Origin: Tupaia tana
Taxonomy: Eukaryota > Chordata > Mammalia > Scandentia > Tupaiidae
Direction of reading: 5' to 3'
NCBI GenBank assembly: GCA_026018925.1
Contig: JAKSZU010000009.1
Span: forward strand, 84,251,407 to 84,315,406
Length of the DNA: 64,000 nucleotides
Shown here: in pieces, positions 1-11,232 of the stretch
Position numbering within the stretch: the first letter of the stretch is position 1
Layout: each line of letters begins with the position of its first letter
Made by a program: the position numbers and the translations under genes
Notes under the pieces: model-generated
The model's input: only the letters and a program-made list of their open reading frames with translations
Databases searched by the model: none
What the model was told of the DNA's origin: nothing

Positions 1-1010
1 TCATAGATTTGGTATAATTTAAACAAAAGGAATATATCAATACTAAAACCACAGGAAGAAGAGTTTCAGAATAAAGGATAGCTCTTAAAATAGAATATAT
101 TCAGCTTTGCAAAATACTTTATATCATTCTTTTTTATTTTTCTCACTATGATTTGATTACGAAATATCATCACAATTATCAAAAACTTAAAAATATACAG
201 AGTACTGACCCCAATCCCTTAAATTATCAATTTGGTAGATCTGGCATGAATCTCAGAAATCTATAGTTTTAAAAAGTTTATGAGGTGTCATGCACATTTA
301 CATTTAGAAACCACTGAGTTAGCATCAATTTTCACCAGAAAATTGGAATACTAAAATGCGTGTACTGCATGTTCTCTCACACACACATGAATCAAATACA
401 GCCATAATTAGCCATAATTCAAAAATTCTAGTTCTGAAAATTGTTAAAGTATGCATAAAATTTGGTTACAAAATATGACATGACTAGAACAAATCTGATG
501 ATAAAACCTCATCTGAAAAAGTATTTATGTATAGTTTTTCATTTATGCCACTAATGCTCATATGCTTCACTGTAGAAATGCTAATGTGTTTGATCATAGG
601 ATGCTGTCCCAAGTACCAGTAAGAGTTCACAGTATATGGCATACACGTGCCAATTGCCTTTCTAAATTTAAAGTCTGAATTCGGATTTGAAAATTAAATG
701 GCAACAAATCAAAATCTGCTTCCCTGTGTATGGGTATTTTCTCAATCACCCATTATATGAAGAGTAGTTATTGTTTAAAATGGAAGCATTAAAGTACCTA
801 AGAATGAGGAATAAGGCAATTATTTCAAGTTGCTTTTAGAAAGAAGCCCTATGTAAACAGTTACTTTCCTGAGTAACCAAAAAGTAGGAAACCTAGGAGA
901 AAAGTGATACAGAAGGAAGGAAACACTAGGAAGAACAGTATACAAAAGTAATCAGGGAAGTGCAGCAGAGGCAGCCAACATCTCAGAAGTAAAAGGTGTC
1001 ACACCCTGGG
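1..1010. other. AT-rich unique sequence
   Basis: No SINE, L1 or convincing open frame is visible here. The DNA is AT-rich with a short CA run near 380. It is probably intergenic or intronic, or holds repeats too old to recognise by eye. Confidence 0.5.
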
Positions 1011-1014
1011 ATTC

Positions 1015-2390
1015 TTTTTTATTATTTATTCATTTATTTTACATAAATGTGTCATTTTATTATAAAGAATCTCACAAAAAATGAAAATAGTATCTCCAAA
1101 AAGGAAACTAGAGTACCACTTCCACCTGCAGGACTAGGAGCAGCCAGGTCAGGCAGTGTGGAGGTCCTGGCTCCCAAGTGGAAAGGTAGGAGACCAGAAC
1201 TCATCCAAAAATGGCTTATGTCACCTTAGGAGCCTGAAAACAGGGTTCCTGAAGACCTGACTATCCCTTCTAGAATGCTAAGGGGACTTTTCCAAAGCTA
1301 CTGATCAGGCACTTGGCATTTCAGGATTTTGTCTTATGGGTGCATAAAAGTATCCCTTCCACCCAGACCTGGCACTCTTTATGGTTCAAAGTTAAGAACC
1401 AGGGAGGGATGAGTGCAAGGCAGCTGCTAGGGGAGTTAGCCCAGTGCGCTACCCTAGGCTCAGGGCCCTGGTTCCTGTCTAGTCCCTGGGGATATTTATA
1501 TTTAGTATATTTTTATATAAATACACAGAAAAAGAAAACATAAAATCTGAGGGTTGTGGGCAACTTGGCAAGGAGCCAGATCTGAAGAGGTTGCTCAGGC
1601 CAGCTTGCCCTCCTCCTTGACATCTTTGGCTTCGGCTTCTCCTTTTTCACTTTCTCCTCTTCTGTGACTTCTTTCTTGTCTTATGGGTCTCTCTCTTTCT
1701 CATCCTCTATCTTGACTCTCTTGGCTTTTTTGAAGTTGTAAGAGTTCTTGTGGCCACCCTCCCCCTCGTCAGAGTTGGAGAACTCTTTATCACAGGCAAT
1801 CTGCTTGTCAGAGGAACAGACTGAGATGCATTTGTTGGGGTCGTCCTCGTCCTCCTCACCGCTCTCCTCTGGGACAGCACCCTGGGGGATGGCCTGCAAC
1901 AGGACCCCTGGCATGTAAGGCAGCATCCGCAGGTTCTCAAACAGCTGCTGTTTGATCTTCTCCATGTAATTAATGTTCTGGTTGGTTATGGTGGAAGGAC
2001 TAATGTGAAACTTGAAATCTGGTCCAAAGTATTCAAAGTAGTCATTGTAAGGAAGCTCATTAGGGATCTGTGTGTCAAGGGTCACTGCTGTCTCATATGT
2101 CCAGCACCTGGTGACATTATGAATGGTGTAGTCACTGCCTCCCAGCATCAGCATAGGGAGGTTGAGGCTCTTGACAAATCCCACACACTTGACATGCCCT
2201 TTGATGGTCAAATTGAAGCAACCTAACTGACCTTCAGACAAGGAATCTGAGCCACACCGCAAGACCACTGCACTGGGCTGGAATATCTCCATCACTTTGG
2301 ATATGACTGGCTTGAAAATAGCCTCATAGGACTCGTCATCCATCCCATCTCGGAGTGGATAGTTAACAGCATAATGTTCTTAACACCTTG
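1015..2390 (-). pseudogene. HDAC1P: HDAC1 processed pseudogene, 5'-truncated
   Basis: This is an intron-less minus-strand copy of the 3' part of histone deacetylase 1 mRNA. The conceptual protein matches the class I deacetylase from the [10 protein letters not shown] region (about 2345-2388) through [17 protein letters not shown] to the acidic tail with EEDEDDP and [12 protein letters not shown]1 is preferred over HDAC2 because of this C-terminal tail and because the 3'UTR (1075-1594) also matches. A minus-strand AATAAA lies near 1055 and a degenerate A-rich tail at 1015-1046. The frame stays open for about 220 residues, then an in-frame stop at 1681 truncates the acidic C-terminus; the original stop would be at 1595-1597. 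The family's GGGGYTIRN segment reads GGSDYTIHN. The N-terminal two thirds is missing, so no deacetylase can be made. No clear TSD was found. HDAC1 identity is confident; the exact 5' break near 2388 is approximate. Confidence 0.93.
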
Positions 2391-2418
2391 TTTAGAGTCC
2401 TAAGACATCATAATCATT

Positions 2419-2680
2419 TTTTTTTTTTTGAGAGGTTTTTGCTATAGGGCGTGTGTGCTCACCAGACAGACAGAGGGAGACAGAGAGACAGAAAGTGAGA
2501 AATCACCCCCCAGGGCAGATGGCTACGCCGCAATCCCTTATCCTCCATTCTCCTCTTGGGATCTTGGGCATGCACGCACACATGCCCAGCGTGAGTTTTA
2601 AGCCACTGGGTCCGGGACACAAACCGCCGTCGACTACGTGGGAATCCAGCGACATAGCCATTATGCTAACTGCTGGTCCC
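2419..2680 (-). mobile_element. tRNA-derived SINE, type A
   Basis: The minus-strand copy has poly(T) at its left edge and ends CTGCTGGTCCC. It is flanked by a 12-bp TSD ATCATAATCATT at 2407-2418 and 2681-2692. It lies just beyond the 5' edge of the HDAC1 retrocopy. Confidence 0.93.
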
Positions 2681-2988
2681 ATCATAATCATTCTAAACAT
2701 GCTACTAAATAATTGCTGTTCAATCTTTCTACACTTTCAGTCTATCAAACATAAAATAATTCACCAATTGTTATTTCAGTGGGCCAAGAAGAGCAAAAGC
2801 TGTTATTAATAGTACAATTTGCCAAAATAAATTTGTAAATAATCAATAGAGTAGATTATTCTAGTGATGCTATTTTTTCCAAATAGAAAGAGTCTAGGGA
2901 TTTATGGTCAATTATAATACCCAAAATATTACATAGTATTTCATCTTTGGCTCAGAGCTAAATTTAGTAGCTGAACTGATACTATTTT

Positions 2989-3216
2989 CTTTTTTAGAGA
3001 GAGCTTTCTTGCTATAGGGCGTGTGTGCTCTCCAGAGAGACAAAGAGACAGAAAGCAAGAAATCAACCACCAGGGGGATGGCCATGCCACAATCCCTTCT
3101 CCTCCATTCTCCTCTCAGGATCTTGGGTGCACATGAAGTCACCGGGTCCAGGAGTCAAAGTGTGGTTGATGACATGGGAGTCCAGCAATGTAACCATTAT
3201 GCCATCTACTGGTCCT
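2989..3216 (-). mobile_element. SINE, type A, internally deleted
   Basis: The 3'-end signature GCTATAGGGCG and the head CATCTACTGGTCC are present. The body between the ATCTTGGG segment and the head is shortened. Confidence 0.85.
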
Positions 3217-3239
3217 GATGCCATTATTTTCTACATTAG

Positions 3240-3700
3240 AAATCTATGTTTTCTCTATTTCAGGGTAGACGATATTCAGTTACTGTAGTATTCATAGAGG
3301 ATAGTTACTCAAACAGCAAACAAAGGAATTTAAGAATCTCATATTGTGGTTCTAGGAAGCACCCAAGTGTATCAGGCAAGATTTTAGACCTAGGGATGTA
3401 TCAATTACTGGCTTACAGCAAAAGATTCATCATCAGAAAACCCTGGTGTACCAAGCTGCCGGGGCTACACAGACACATATGAAGATGACAGTGGTACTTC
3501 AGTCACACTTCGCTGGAAAATCCAGTATCTTAAATGTAATTTTCCTAATGACTCAATAGATTACTACTCCTATTGCTGCCACTGTGGCTGCTACAGTTTT
3601 AATCTTTCTTAACCAATATTCTCAATTACCACAGAGTTCTAAATAAAGAGACCTTTTTTTTAAAGTTGAAGTTCAGGTTCATTCGTTAAATGCTTAAACT
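3240..3700. other. Unassigned sequence with AATAAA signal
   Basis: I do not recognise this stretch. It holds a short open frame (3246-3482, plus) and AATAAAG near 3646 followed by a T run, but no poly(A) tail or splice pattern that convinces me. It could be an old retrocopy or LTR relic. Confidence 0.3.
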
Positions 3701-3704
3701 ATTT

Positions 3705-3940
3705 TTAAACACTTAAGTTTATTTATTTCTCCCGAGAGAGAGAGAGAGAGAGAGAGATAGCACCCTGACAGAGTTTTAATGCAGTGATCTGATACCAAAT
3801 CCAGCCACAACCCACCTCAGATCACGGGCATAGGTAAATCTAGCACACTCAGAGAGGTCTACAAATGCAAATCGGGAGCCTTCCATGTGAATCAGCCACA
3901 CAGAGCACTACATTTTACTATGTTACTGTCTAGCCCCATA
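3705..3940 (-). mobile_element. Old tRNA-SINE, type C/D, with GA repeat
   Basis: TTTATTTATTTCTCC, a (GA)n run (about 3734-3757) and a decayed head ending near TGTCTAGCCCC mark an old minus-strand SINE. Confidence 0.6.
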
Positions 3941-3944
3941 ATTT

Positions 3945-4190
3945 TTGTTTGTTATAATAGCAGGCACATATGCTTGACAGAAAAGGGGGGGGGGGGCGAA
4001 GGAGAAAGTACCACCTGTGGAGAATGGTCATGTGATAATTCCTTTTTATCCATCTCTCCCTCCATTTGGGATTTTAGGCAAGTGCGCTCATGTGCCAGGC
4101 ATGTTTGATAAGGTGCAGGGTCCTAAAGACAAACTGTGCAGTCAGCCATATGGGATCCAACTGTCTTAAGTCCTGGCCACAGAGTTGGCC
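3945..4190 (-). mobile_element. Old SINE, type C
   Basis: The minus-strand body with ATTTTAGGCAAGTG and the head CATATGGGATCCAACTG ending TTGGCCC are visible. A G-rich run at 3984-3996 marks the 3' part. Confidence 0.65.
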
Positions 4191-4231
4191 CATGACTCCA
4201 TTTTTAAACAATTTTGAAAAACAAAATTTTT

Positions 4232-4481
4232 TAAAGAAACTTTTGCTATAGAACATGTGCATTCACTAGAGAGATAAGAGAGACAGAAAGTGAGAAATCA
4301 CTCCCCCCCCCCCCCCCCCCGAGCAGATGGCCCACCGCGATCCCTTTTCCTCCATTCTCCTCTGGTATTTTGGGCATGCATGCACACACACCCACCATGA
4401 GTTTCAAGCCATCGAGTTTAGGACTCAAACCAGCTGGCCATGTGGGAGTCCAATGATGTAACCACTACACCATCTACTGGT
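4232..4481 (-). mobile_element. SINE, type A, older, with C homopolymer
   Basis: TTTTGCTATAG at the left, head CCATCTACTGGT at the right. The CCCCCAGGGG motif of the body has expanded to about 18-20 C residues at 4302-4320. Confidence 0.8.
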
Positions 4482-4725
4482 ATTAAAAAACTTAAAAATG
4501 ATTTACATTCTTCCTTTGAGTAATTTACAAAATACTACATCTTCCTGCTCATTCAGGATCCACATGATAAGCTGTTAATAACTGTTCTTAGGTGTAATGG
4601 ATAGTTATCGCCTTTGATGTTAGTCTATCAATTGTCATTTCTACTGTTTACATATCTATATCTTATAATCCTCTTGCTCTCTGTTGCTAAAATATTGAGG
4701 TCTAAAAAGTCAGAAAAGATGTTAA

Positions 4726-4987
4726 GGGAACCAGCAGTTAGCATAATGGCTATGTCGCTGGACTCCCACATAGTCGACCGCAGTTCGCGTCCCGGACCCG
4801 GTGGCTTAAAACTCACGCCAGGCACGTGTGCTTGCGTGCCCAAGATCCTGAGAGGAGAATGGAGGCGAAGGGATTGCGGCGTGACCATCCCCCCTGGGGG
4901 GTGATTTCTTACTTTCTGTCTCTATGTCTCTCTCTGCCTGTCTGGCGAGCGCATGCACCCTATAGCGAAAACCTCTCAAAAAAAAAA
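4726..4987 (+). mobile_element. SINE, type A, young
   Basis: Starts GGGAACCAGCAGTTAGC and ends in poly(A). A TSD AAAAGATGTTAA is present at 4714-4725 and 4988-4999. CpG dinucleotides are well preserved. Confidence 0.95.
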
Positions 4988-5198
4988 AAAAGATGTTAAA
5001 ATGTGGAATAAATTAGAAGTCAGTAAGTTCTGATTTATATTAACAAGTGTTAACAGACAGCTTATATAGTCAGCTAGAGATGGAACTAGGGTAATAGCCC
5101 AGTTCTTTCATTCCTAGTCATTATCTTTTCAATATCTAATGTAGATAATAGAATTCTTAGCTGGAGATACTTTATTTCCTGGGCTGGATTTTTGTTTT

Positions 5199-5420
5199 AA
5201 AATTTATTTATTTCCTCCATGGGCAGGAGAGACAGGGACAGCATCCTCAGTATGGTCTTAATGTCACAATCCACCCCGAGCTTCAGCCAATCCTAGAGCA
5301 TGGGAACACAAGTGTCCAGAATACTCAAGGAGATTGCCAGACATGCACCTAGAACCTTCCCATGTGGTTTTGTGTCATAGAGCATCACGTTTTTACCACT
5401 TCACCACCAGCTGGACCACC
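5199..5420 (-). mobile_element. Ancient SINE, type D
   Basis: AAATTTATTTATTTCC at the left, CACCAGCTGGACC at the right, with a decayed minus-strand body. It resembles the element at 5958-6179. Confidence 0.55.
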
Positions 5421-5429
5421 TGGGCTGGA

Positions 5430-5700
5430 TTTACCCAGCCCCTGTGAGGTTTAGCACACAACCCCATGATTGCTTTTTGGCTAATATAAACAGTAACACT
5501 GACTCTGAGAAACCTGTCTTAGAGATCTCCACCAGTAACAGGTTTTCCTTCTCCTTCCCCAAATCCAAACAAAAGTAAAACAATTCCGTTTGGACCTCGT
5601 GATTGATAAATAAGGAAACCAATGAATCATCTGAACATTTCAATTATTATGAATATTCAGAGTATTAATCCCCACCTTCTAATTTTACAAAATAAAAATT
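5430..5700. other. Unassigned unique sequence
   Basis: No recognisable repeat, and no gene signal beyond a 70-codon minus-strand open frame (5431-5643) that I regard as chance. Confidence 0.4.
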
Positions 5701-5714
5701 TAAAACATTATAAT

Positions 5715-6290
5715 AGTCACCTCCCTTTTTCCACAAGGGATACATTCTAAGACCCACAGTGGTTGCCTGAGACGGCTGATAGCATCAAACCATATAAATT
5801 GTGTTTTTTTACCTATACAAACATATCTATGACAAAGTTTGATTTCTAAGTTAGGCACAGTAAGAGATTAACTATAATTTAATAATAAAACAATTATTAC
5901 AATATTCTATAATGAAATTTTTGTACATATAGTTTCCCTCTTTCAACATACATTATTTTTAAAAATTCATTTATCTTGTTCATGGGCTGGGGGAGGAAGG
6001 AAGAAAGAGAGGCATCCTCAATAAGATCTCATGCCTAGCCCTCCCAGCCAGTCAGGATCATGAGAATACAGGTGCATTCCCAGTGTGTACACGTTGGCAC
6101 AGGAATGAAACCCTATCTTCCAGATGGCTACCAGTACTAAAGAGCATTGTGCTACCACTGTGCCACTGCACTGGGCCATCACAAAATATCTTATTGAACT
6201 GTATAGCCATCACATATATTGGGACCATGTTGATCGTGAAAAACTAAAACTGCAGAAAATGGAACTGAAGATAGTGGGGCAGTGGGGCAG
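5715..6290. mobile_element. Tigger-like DNA transposon relic, split by a SINE
   Basis: The segments 5715-5950 (ACAAGGGATACATTCTAAGA, then TTAGGCACAGTAAGAGATTA) and 6180-6290 (AAATATCTTATTG, then GACCATGTTGATCGTGAAAA) resemble the two sides of a widespread eutherian pogo/Tigger-type non-autonomous DNA transposon as I remember it. A type D SINE at 5958-6179 interrupts it. The subfamily cannot be named by eye. Confidence 0.4.
5958..6179 (-). mobile_element. Ancient SINE, type D
   Basis: AAATTCATTTATCTTG at the left and CACTGTGCCACTGCACTGGGCC at the right bracket a decayed tRNA-SINE. It sits inside the DNA transposon relic and is therefore younger than it. Confidence 0.55.
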
Positions 6291-6384
6291 AGGCACCACG
6301 ATACATCATATAGGAATACTTTTTTGAGGGTAACATGTATATTACAGAAATCATCCCAAATCAAGGACATTACAATTTGGGAAG

Positions 6385-7165
6385 TAATACTTTTTTCCCC
6401 CCTCCTATTTTTTTAAATTTTTTTATTATTCATACATTAAATCACTATACATCATTTAGATTGTGAAGAGACTTTACCCAGCATGATATATACCTCAGTC
6501 CAGCCTAGCTGAGACTATTATACACATCCTTGTCAATAGATAATAAACTTTATCTTTATCCCACAAATGTCTTACCTCTCCACTTTCCCCCTAAATTTCC
6601 TTTCCTATGCTCTCCCTCTCCCACACTCTCTTTACACTTTGTCTCTAGTGTCCATTGTGATTTTTACTACTTTTATGTTCTTCAGTCTTTCAGTCTCTAC
6701 CATAGAGTGTGGACAGTCAGTATATGTTGAAACATACAATGTCTCTTTCATAGCCTGACTTGCTTCACTCAGTCACAAATCTTCCATATTTGTCTACTTT
6801 CTATCAAATTCCAGGGCCTTGTTGTTTTTTATGGCTGAATAGCATTCCATGGAGTATATGTGCCACAATTTTTCAATCCATTCATCTGTTTGTAGACATT
6901 TGGGTTGGTCCCATGTATTAGCAATCGTAAATAATGCTGCAATGAAAATAGTTGTGCAAGTGCTTTTCCGACTTAGCGCTCTCCTGTCCTTTGGGTAGAT
7001 ACCCAAGAGAGGAATTGCTGGATCATAAAGTAGTTGTATTTGAAGGTCTTTCAGGAACCTCCATATCATTCTCCACAGTGGCTGAACCAATTTACATTCC
7101 CACCAACAGTGTAGGAGTGTTCCCCTTTCACCACATCCCCTACATCCCCTCCATACTTTTTCTGT
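6385..7165 (-). mobile_element. L1 3' end: ORF2 C-terminus and 3'UTR
   Basis: On the minus strand 7090-6794 encodes the L1 ORF2 C-terminal region, recognisable by YDPAIPLLGIYPK and MECYSAIKNNKALEF. The 3'UTR follows down to about 6385. The copy is 5'-truncated near 7165. Confidence 0.88.
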
Positions 7166-7179
7166 TTTCTATGAATTTT

Positions 7180-7325
7180 TCTTTTTCTTTTTTTTTTTTT
7201 CGTATGTCCTACATTGTTCTATTTTTTACATTTAATCACTGCTATCATTACGGTATACCATATAAATTTTCCCACCATTAATACATTGCATATCATTACA
7301 GTCAAAGACACTATCATAGGTGTAC
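7180..7325 (-). mobile_element. L1 3'UTR terminal fragment
   Basis: TTTACATTTAATCACTG followed by GTCAAAGACACTATC matches the last bases of the L1 3'UTR seen again at 46490-46580. It is a second, severely 5'-truncated L1 abutting the previous one. Confidence 0.7.
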
Positions 7326-7437
7326 CTTTTAACAGAGAATATCTATGAACCAGACTGGTCTTCAAGAGGATCTAGGTCAGGCTTTCCCATAAAGTGTTTG
7401 TTACATCTATATTTTGTTTTGTTTTGTTTGGTTTGGT

Positions 7438-7671
7438 TTGTAAACTTTGCTAGAGGGCACAAGAACTTCCAGTAAAAAGGAAAGGCATTCTCTGCCCCCT
7501 GCCAGCCATGGGGATGGTTGTGCTGCAACCCTTTCCCTTCCATTTCTTCTTTCTTTCTGGATTTTGGGCATGCACACACATGCACCTGGCATGTTTTTCA
7601 TAGAAACTGAACCAGCATAGTAAGTTATATGGGATCCAACTGCCTTAACTACAACACTACTATCTGGACCA
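7438..7671 (-). mobile_element. SINE, type C
   Basis: AACTTTGCTAGAGGGCAC, body GGATTTTGGGCATGC and head ATATGGGATCCAACTG ending TCTGGACC identify an older minus-strand copy. Confidence 0.75.
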
Positions 7672-7937
7672 AGAAAAATATCCTTATAACACACCCGTGA
7701 TGGTGCAAATTTTTTATATAAATGCTAATTTAGATATTAAGTCAAAGCTGAAGCAAAAAATCTCAAGCAGAGTATCAATAGAGAGGAAGAGGTAACTTTG
7801 TATAACCTCTGAGACTCTAACAAAAAACTGAATTGCACTTTTAAAGTTCTATGGGCACTGGAAAGAAAACAGAAGAGACTTTGGAGCCTAGCCCAGATCC
7901 TTTGTTCTATGTTTATTCCCCCCCTTCTTCTTCTTCT

Positions 7938-8211
7938 TCTTTTTTTTTTTTTTTTTTTTTTAAGAGAGGCTTCTGTTATAGGGAGCATGTGTTTACTGGA
8001 AAGACAGAGAGAGACAGAGAGACAGAAAGCGAGAAATCACCCCTCAGGGGGGATGGCCGTGCCACAATTCCTTCTCCTTCACTCTCCTCTCAGGATTTTG
8101 GGCATGCATGCACACGCACATGATGTGAATTAAGTTGCCAGGTCTGAGACTCGAACTGTGGTAGACTATGTGGGAGTCCAGCAATGTAACCATTACACCA
8201 TCTGCTAGTCC
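7938..8211 (-). mobile_element. SINE, type A
   Basis: A T run, GAGAGGCTTCTGTTATAGGG, then body and head ending CATCTGCTAGTCCC. A TCT/T-rich microsatellite precedes it at 7922-7962. Confidence 0.88.
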
Positions 8212-8404
8212 CACTTTAATTTCCTCTTCTATAAAATGGTGGAAATAATATTATTTGTCTCCCAGTGTCACTTTAAAGATTTGAGAAAAACATATAAACA
8301 TAAACCCCCCAGCAAAAAAGTATGGCACTTGGTAGGCGTAAAGTGACAGATACTATAACTACCTCCTTATGACTTTGCTATGTCACCTACCTTAATTGGA
8401 CAAT

Positions 8405-8641
8405 ATGGTTGCCTTAGGGTATGTGCACTAACTGGAGAGAAAGAGATAGACACTGAGAGGAAAAATGAGAAATCACCCCCACAGGGGCATGCCACAATCC
8501 CTTCTCCTCCATTCTACTCCTGGGATCTTGGGCATGCACACACTCTCCCAGTGTAATTTTCAAGCCACCAGTCCAGGACTCAAACTGCAGTCGGTCAAGT
8601 GGGAGTCCAGCAATGTAACTGCTATGCCATCTGCTGACCTA
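8405..8641 (-). mobile_element. SINE, type A, older
   Basis: GCCTTAGGGTATGTGCAC at the left, CATCTGCTGACC at the right; both ends are diverged and the poly(T) is lost. Confidence 0.78.
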
Positions 8642-9038
8642 CAGCTGTAAAATTCTTTAAAAAAAAAAAGTTATGTTCCATTTTCTATAGATATACATAG
8701 CAGAAATCTAACATTCCAGCTGCCTCTCTTAAATTGGTGTAGAGGTATCAAGTGAAAAATAAATTATCCACCCACAGTAGGACAAAAGTACTTTTATTAC
8801 AAGTGCCAACAACAGGATTATGCAATCACCTGGGCATGAAGTAGAGGTTGAAGAAAAGAAAGTAAAAGGGAAGTAACAGAAATCTTCCATTACTAGCTAC
8901 CTCAGAATAAAGCAGTACTTCATACATTTGATGAGGGGAAAAAATATGGCATTATGCACCCAACTTTCTATCTTTTTAGCTGCCAGCATCTCAACCATGC
9001 CTTGTGTATATTTGAAAGGTAGAGTCTATGATCAAAGG

Positions 9039-9127
9039 GGACCAGTAGATAGCGTAGCAGTTACGTTGCTGAACTCCCATGTGGCCGAATGCAGTTTGAG
9101 TCCCAGACCCAGTTGCTTGGAACTCAT
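9039..9127 (+). mobile_element. SINE head fragment, plus orientation
   Basis: GGGACCAGTAGATAGCGTAG through GGCTTGGAACTCATAC is the tRNA-like head only. Its body is missing in this orientation; a matching body lies inverted at 9175-9304. Confidence 0.75.
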
Positions 9128-9174
9128 ACACAATACATAGTATATAGAAAACATGCAATATACAGTACAATAAA

Positions 9175-9304
9175 AATTCTCTGAGAGATTTTTGCTATAG
9201 GGCATGTGTGCTCACCAGAGACAGAAAGCAAAAACTCGCCCCCCAGGGGGATGGCCACACTATAATCCCTTCTCCTCCTTTCTCTTCTTGGGATCTGGGG
9301 CACT
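9175..9304 (-). mobile_element. SINE 3' part, inverted relative to neighbour
   Basis: GAGAGATTTTTGCTATAGGG to TTCTTGGGATCTGGGGCAC is the 3' two thirds of a type A SINE on the minus strand. It breaks at about the consensus position where the plus-strand head 9039-9127 stops. Confidence 0.75.
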
Positions 9305-9699
9305 AGCAAAGCCTCAGAGACTATTACATAATTAGTTTTGCTTTAGGATCTAAAGTGATTCATAAGAGTCATGATTTTTACCAGACATTTTTAAGGTGGA
9401 AATCTTCACCTGTAGCACCATTTCAGCTCTCGGGGTAAGACAATGGTATCTGTTCTAAACATCACTTCTCTATTCTCAGACTGTCTATACTACTTATTTC
9501 CTACTTCACTGCTTCTTAACCTATTTTAGGTTAGAATTCCTTGGAGATATATGACAGCAATATGCAGTCTCACCAGAAAAATGCACATTCTATACTGACA
9601 TATAAAATTTTATGTTTAATTTCAAGAACTTTAATAAAGTCCACAATGGGATCAAGAATCACTGGTCTAGTGCTTGTCTCAGTTTGTATGTGCTACCTT

Positions 9700-9850
9700 A
9701 TATTACTATTTATCTCCACCCATATGTGTCCTAGATCAAAAGGTGCTCAAAGTTGGGGATGGGTTTTGTAAGCCTCCATGTATCCATAGCCTGGGTACAA
9801 TGCTTAGTCCATAATACAGGCTCAAATATATGTTAACAATTAATTCTCAA
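9700..9850 (+). mobile_element. Possible L2 3' end
   Basis: CCTGGGTACAATGCTTAGTC followed by CTCAATAAAAGG resembles the 3' end of an L2 LINE. Heavily diverged. Confidence 0.35.
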
Positions 9851-11030
9851 TAAAAGGTCATTCTGTATTCACTATAGGCCCAGTACTGTGTAAGAATATG
9901 AGGATTCAAAGACAGAAAAAGACCCCATCCTCCAGAAACTCAGTCTAATGGAAGAGTTAGTTAACTAAACATAAGTTTATAACAGTAGGGATGGGTTTAA
10001 CTAGAGAAGAAAACAGATGAGAAAAAGGAGTGGAGTAGAAACTGGTAAGAACTGGTATTCTCAGATTCCTAGGTTTGATGGGGATAGTAGGTTAGGAGAA
10101 TAAAACAATGAAAAGCTTTCTGTAAATTAATCATGCTTAAGTTCAACAATAAAATCAATTATGAATTAGCCAGAAGAGAGGTGAAAATAGATAAACAAAT
10201 AAAACATTTTAAAAAGAAAAAAGTACGAACTAGGGAAGTATCCTTTAATTATTTTTCTATTATTTCACCCCTTTAGTTAATCTAACTCTAGGTTCCCACC
10301 CTTTGCAAATATTATACCCTTACTGTTATTAATTAAATACTTGTAGAACACCTACACAAATATTGTTATACAAATATATTTGGCCTTTCCACCAAGTTCT
10401 TTAAAGTGAGATTTGACATAACTCACCATGGTAAATTCAGTGTGTTTAACTGTCCAAAGACAGAAGCAATTTTGACTTCTCTCAAATTATCATGCTAACT
10501 GGGGTGTGTTAGCACAACTACTCTTCTTACAAACTATAACAATGAGATATTTGGCTTTTATGAAGGTGACAAATAAGTATTATTCAAATTTTAGTTCATG
10601 TGTCCATATACCATTCTCTTCTATATACTTCAAGGAACAGGTCTGAATTCTATGTAAATGAACCAAGAAACATATTCACGGCCAGGTGATATGAATCAAG
10701 TTAAAGCTCCTCAGTTAATTGATAGACTGAAGTGACATTAATAGTTCATTTTTATTATGTATTAAGCTATTGATTAACAATATTATTTACTCAGATGATA
10801 GTCAGGCATATCCTTCAGTAAAAGAAATTAGTAACCAGTTATTTTGTTATTGGAAATCACATAAGGTAGACTCAAGTAGAGCCTAAAAATGTATCTTGCA
10901 TTATCAGAGTAGAAAACAAAAACAGAAACACTTTTAGGGTTATTATCCCAAATATTTCCAAAATTTCCAAGAAGAGGTAACAATCTCTACTTTATCTCCT
11001 CATACTTAACAGCATGTTCAAAATTTTATA
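9850..11030. other. Unique AT-rich sequence
   Basis: No repeat is recognised with confidence. A weak minus-strand exon-like segment (10426-10493) is discussed in the findings. Confidence 0.4.
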
Positions 11031-11034
11031 ATTT

Positions 11035-11232
11035 AGTAAGCATGTCCATTTCATTTTTCTCCATAGCACCTTTACAAGGTTAACAGGTTAACATGTTTCA
11101 CAGATCAGTAAACTTTACAGAACAGAAGCTATATGACATGCCCTAACTCAAGGGTTTCCCAAGAGGAACTGGGAATAGAAACTAATACTGTGACTCTTAG
11201 GCCAGTGCTCTTCCCTTCATAATGCTAGTACA
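11035..11232 (+). mobile_element. MIR SINE, decayed
   Basis: ACCTTTACAAGGTTAACAGG, CAGATCAGTAAACTTTACAG and GACTCTTAGGCCAGTGCTCT follow the order of MIR core landmarks. It is an ancient mammalian-wide SINE. Confidence 0.55.

Noticed and set aside
2430..2680. tRNA gene candidates in heads such as GGGACCAGCAGTTAGCG...GGTTCGAGTCCC
   Set aside because: A- and B-box-like motifs are present but the heads are SINE-borne, with altered acceptor stems and poly(A) bodies; none is an independent tRNA gene.
2503..2809. Open frames of 60-118 codons over SINEs, recurring through the window with peptides like LLLHSPLGILG or GPAVSVMAMSLDSHVV
   Set aside because: They are translations of the same type A SINE in different frames and strands, not genes.
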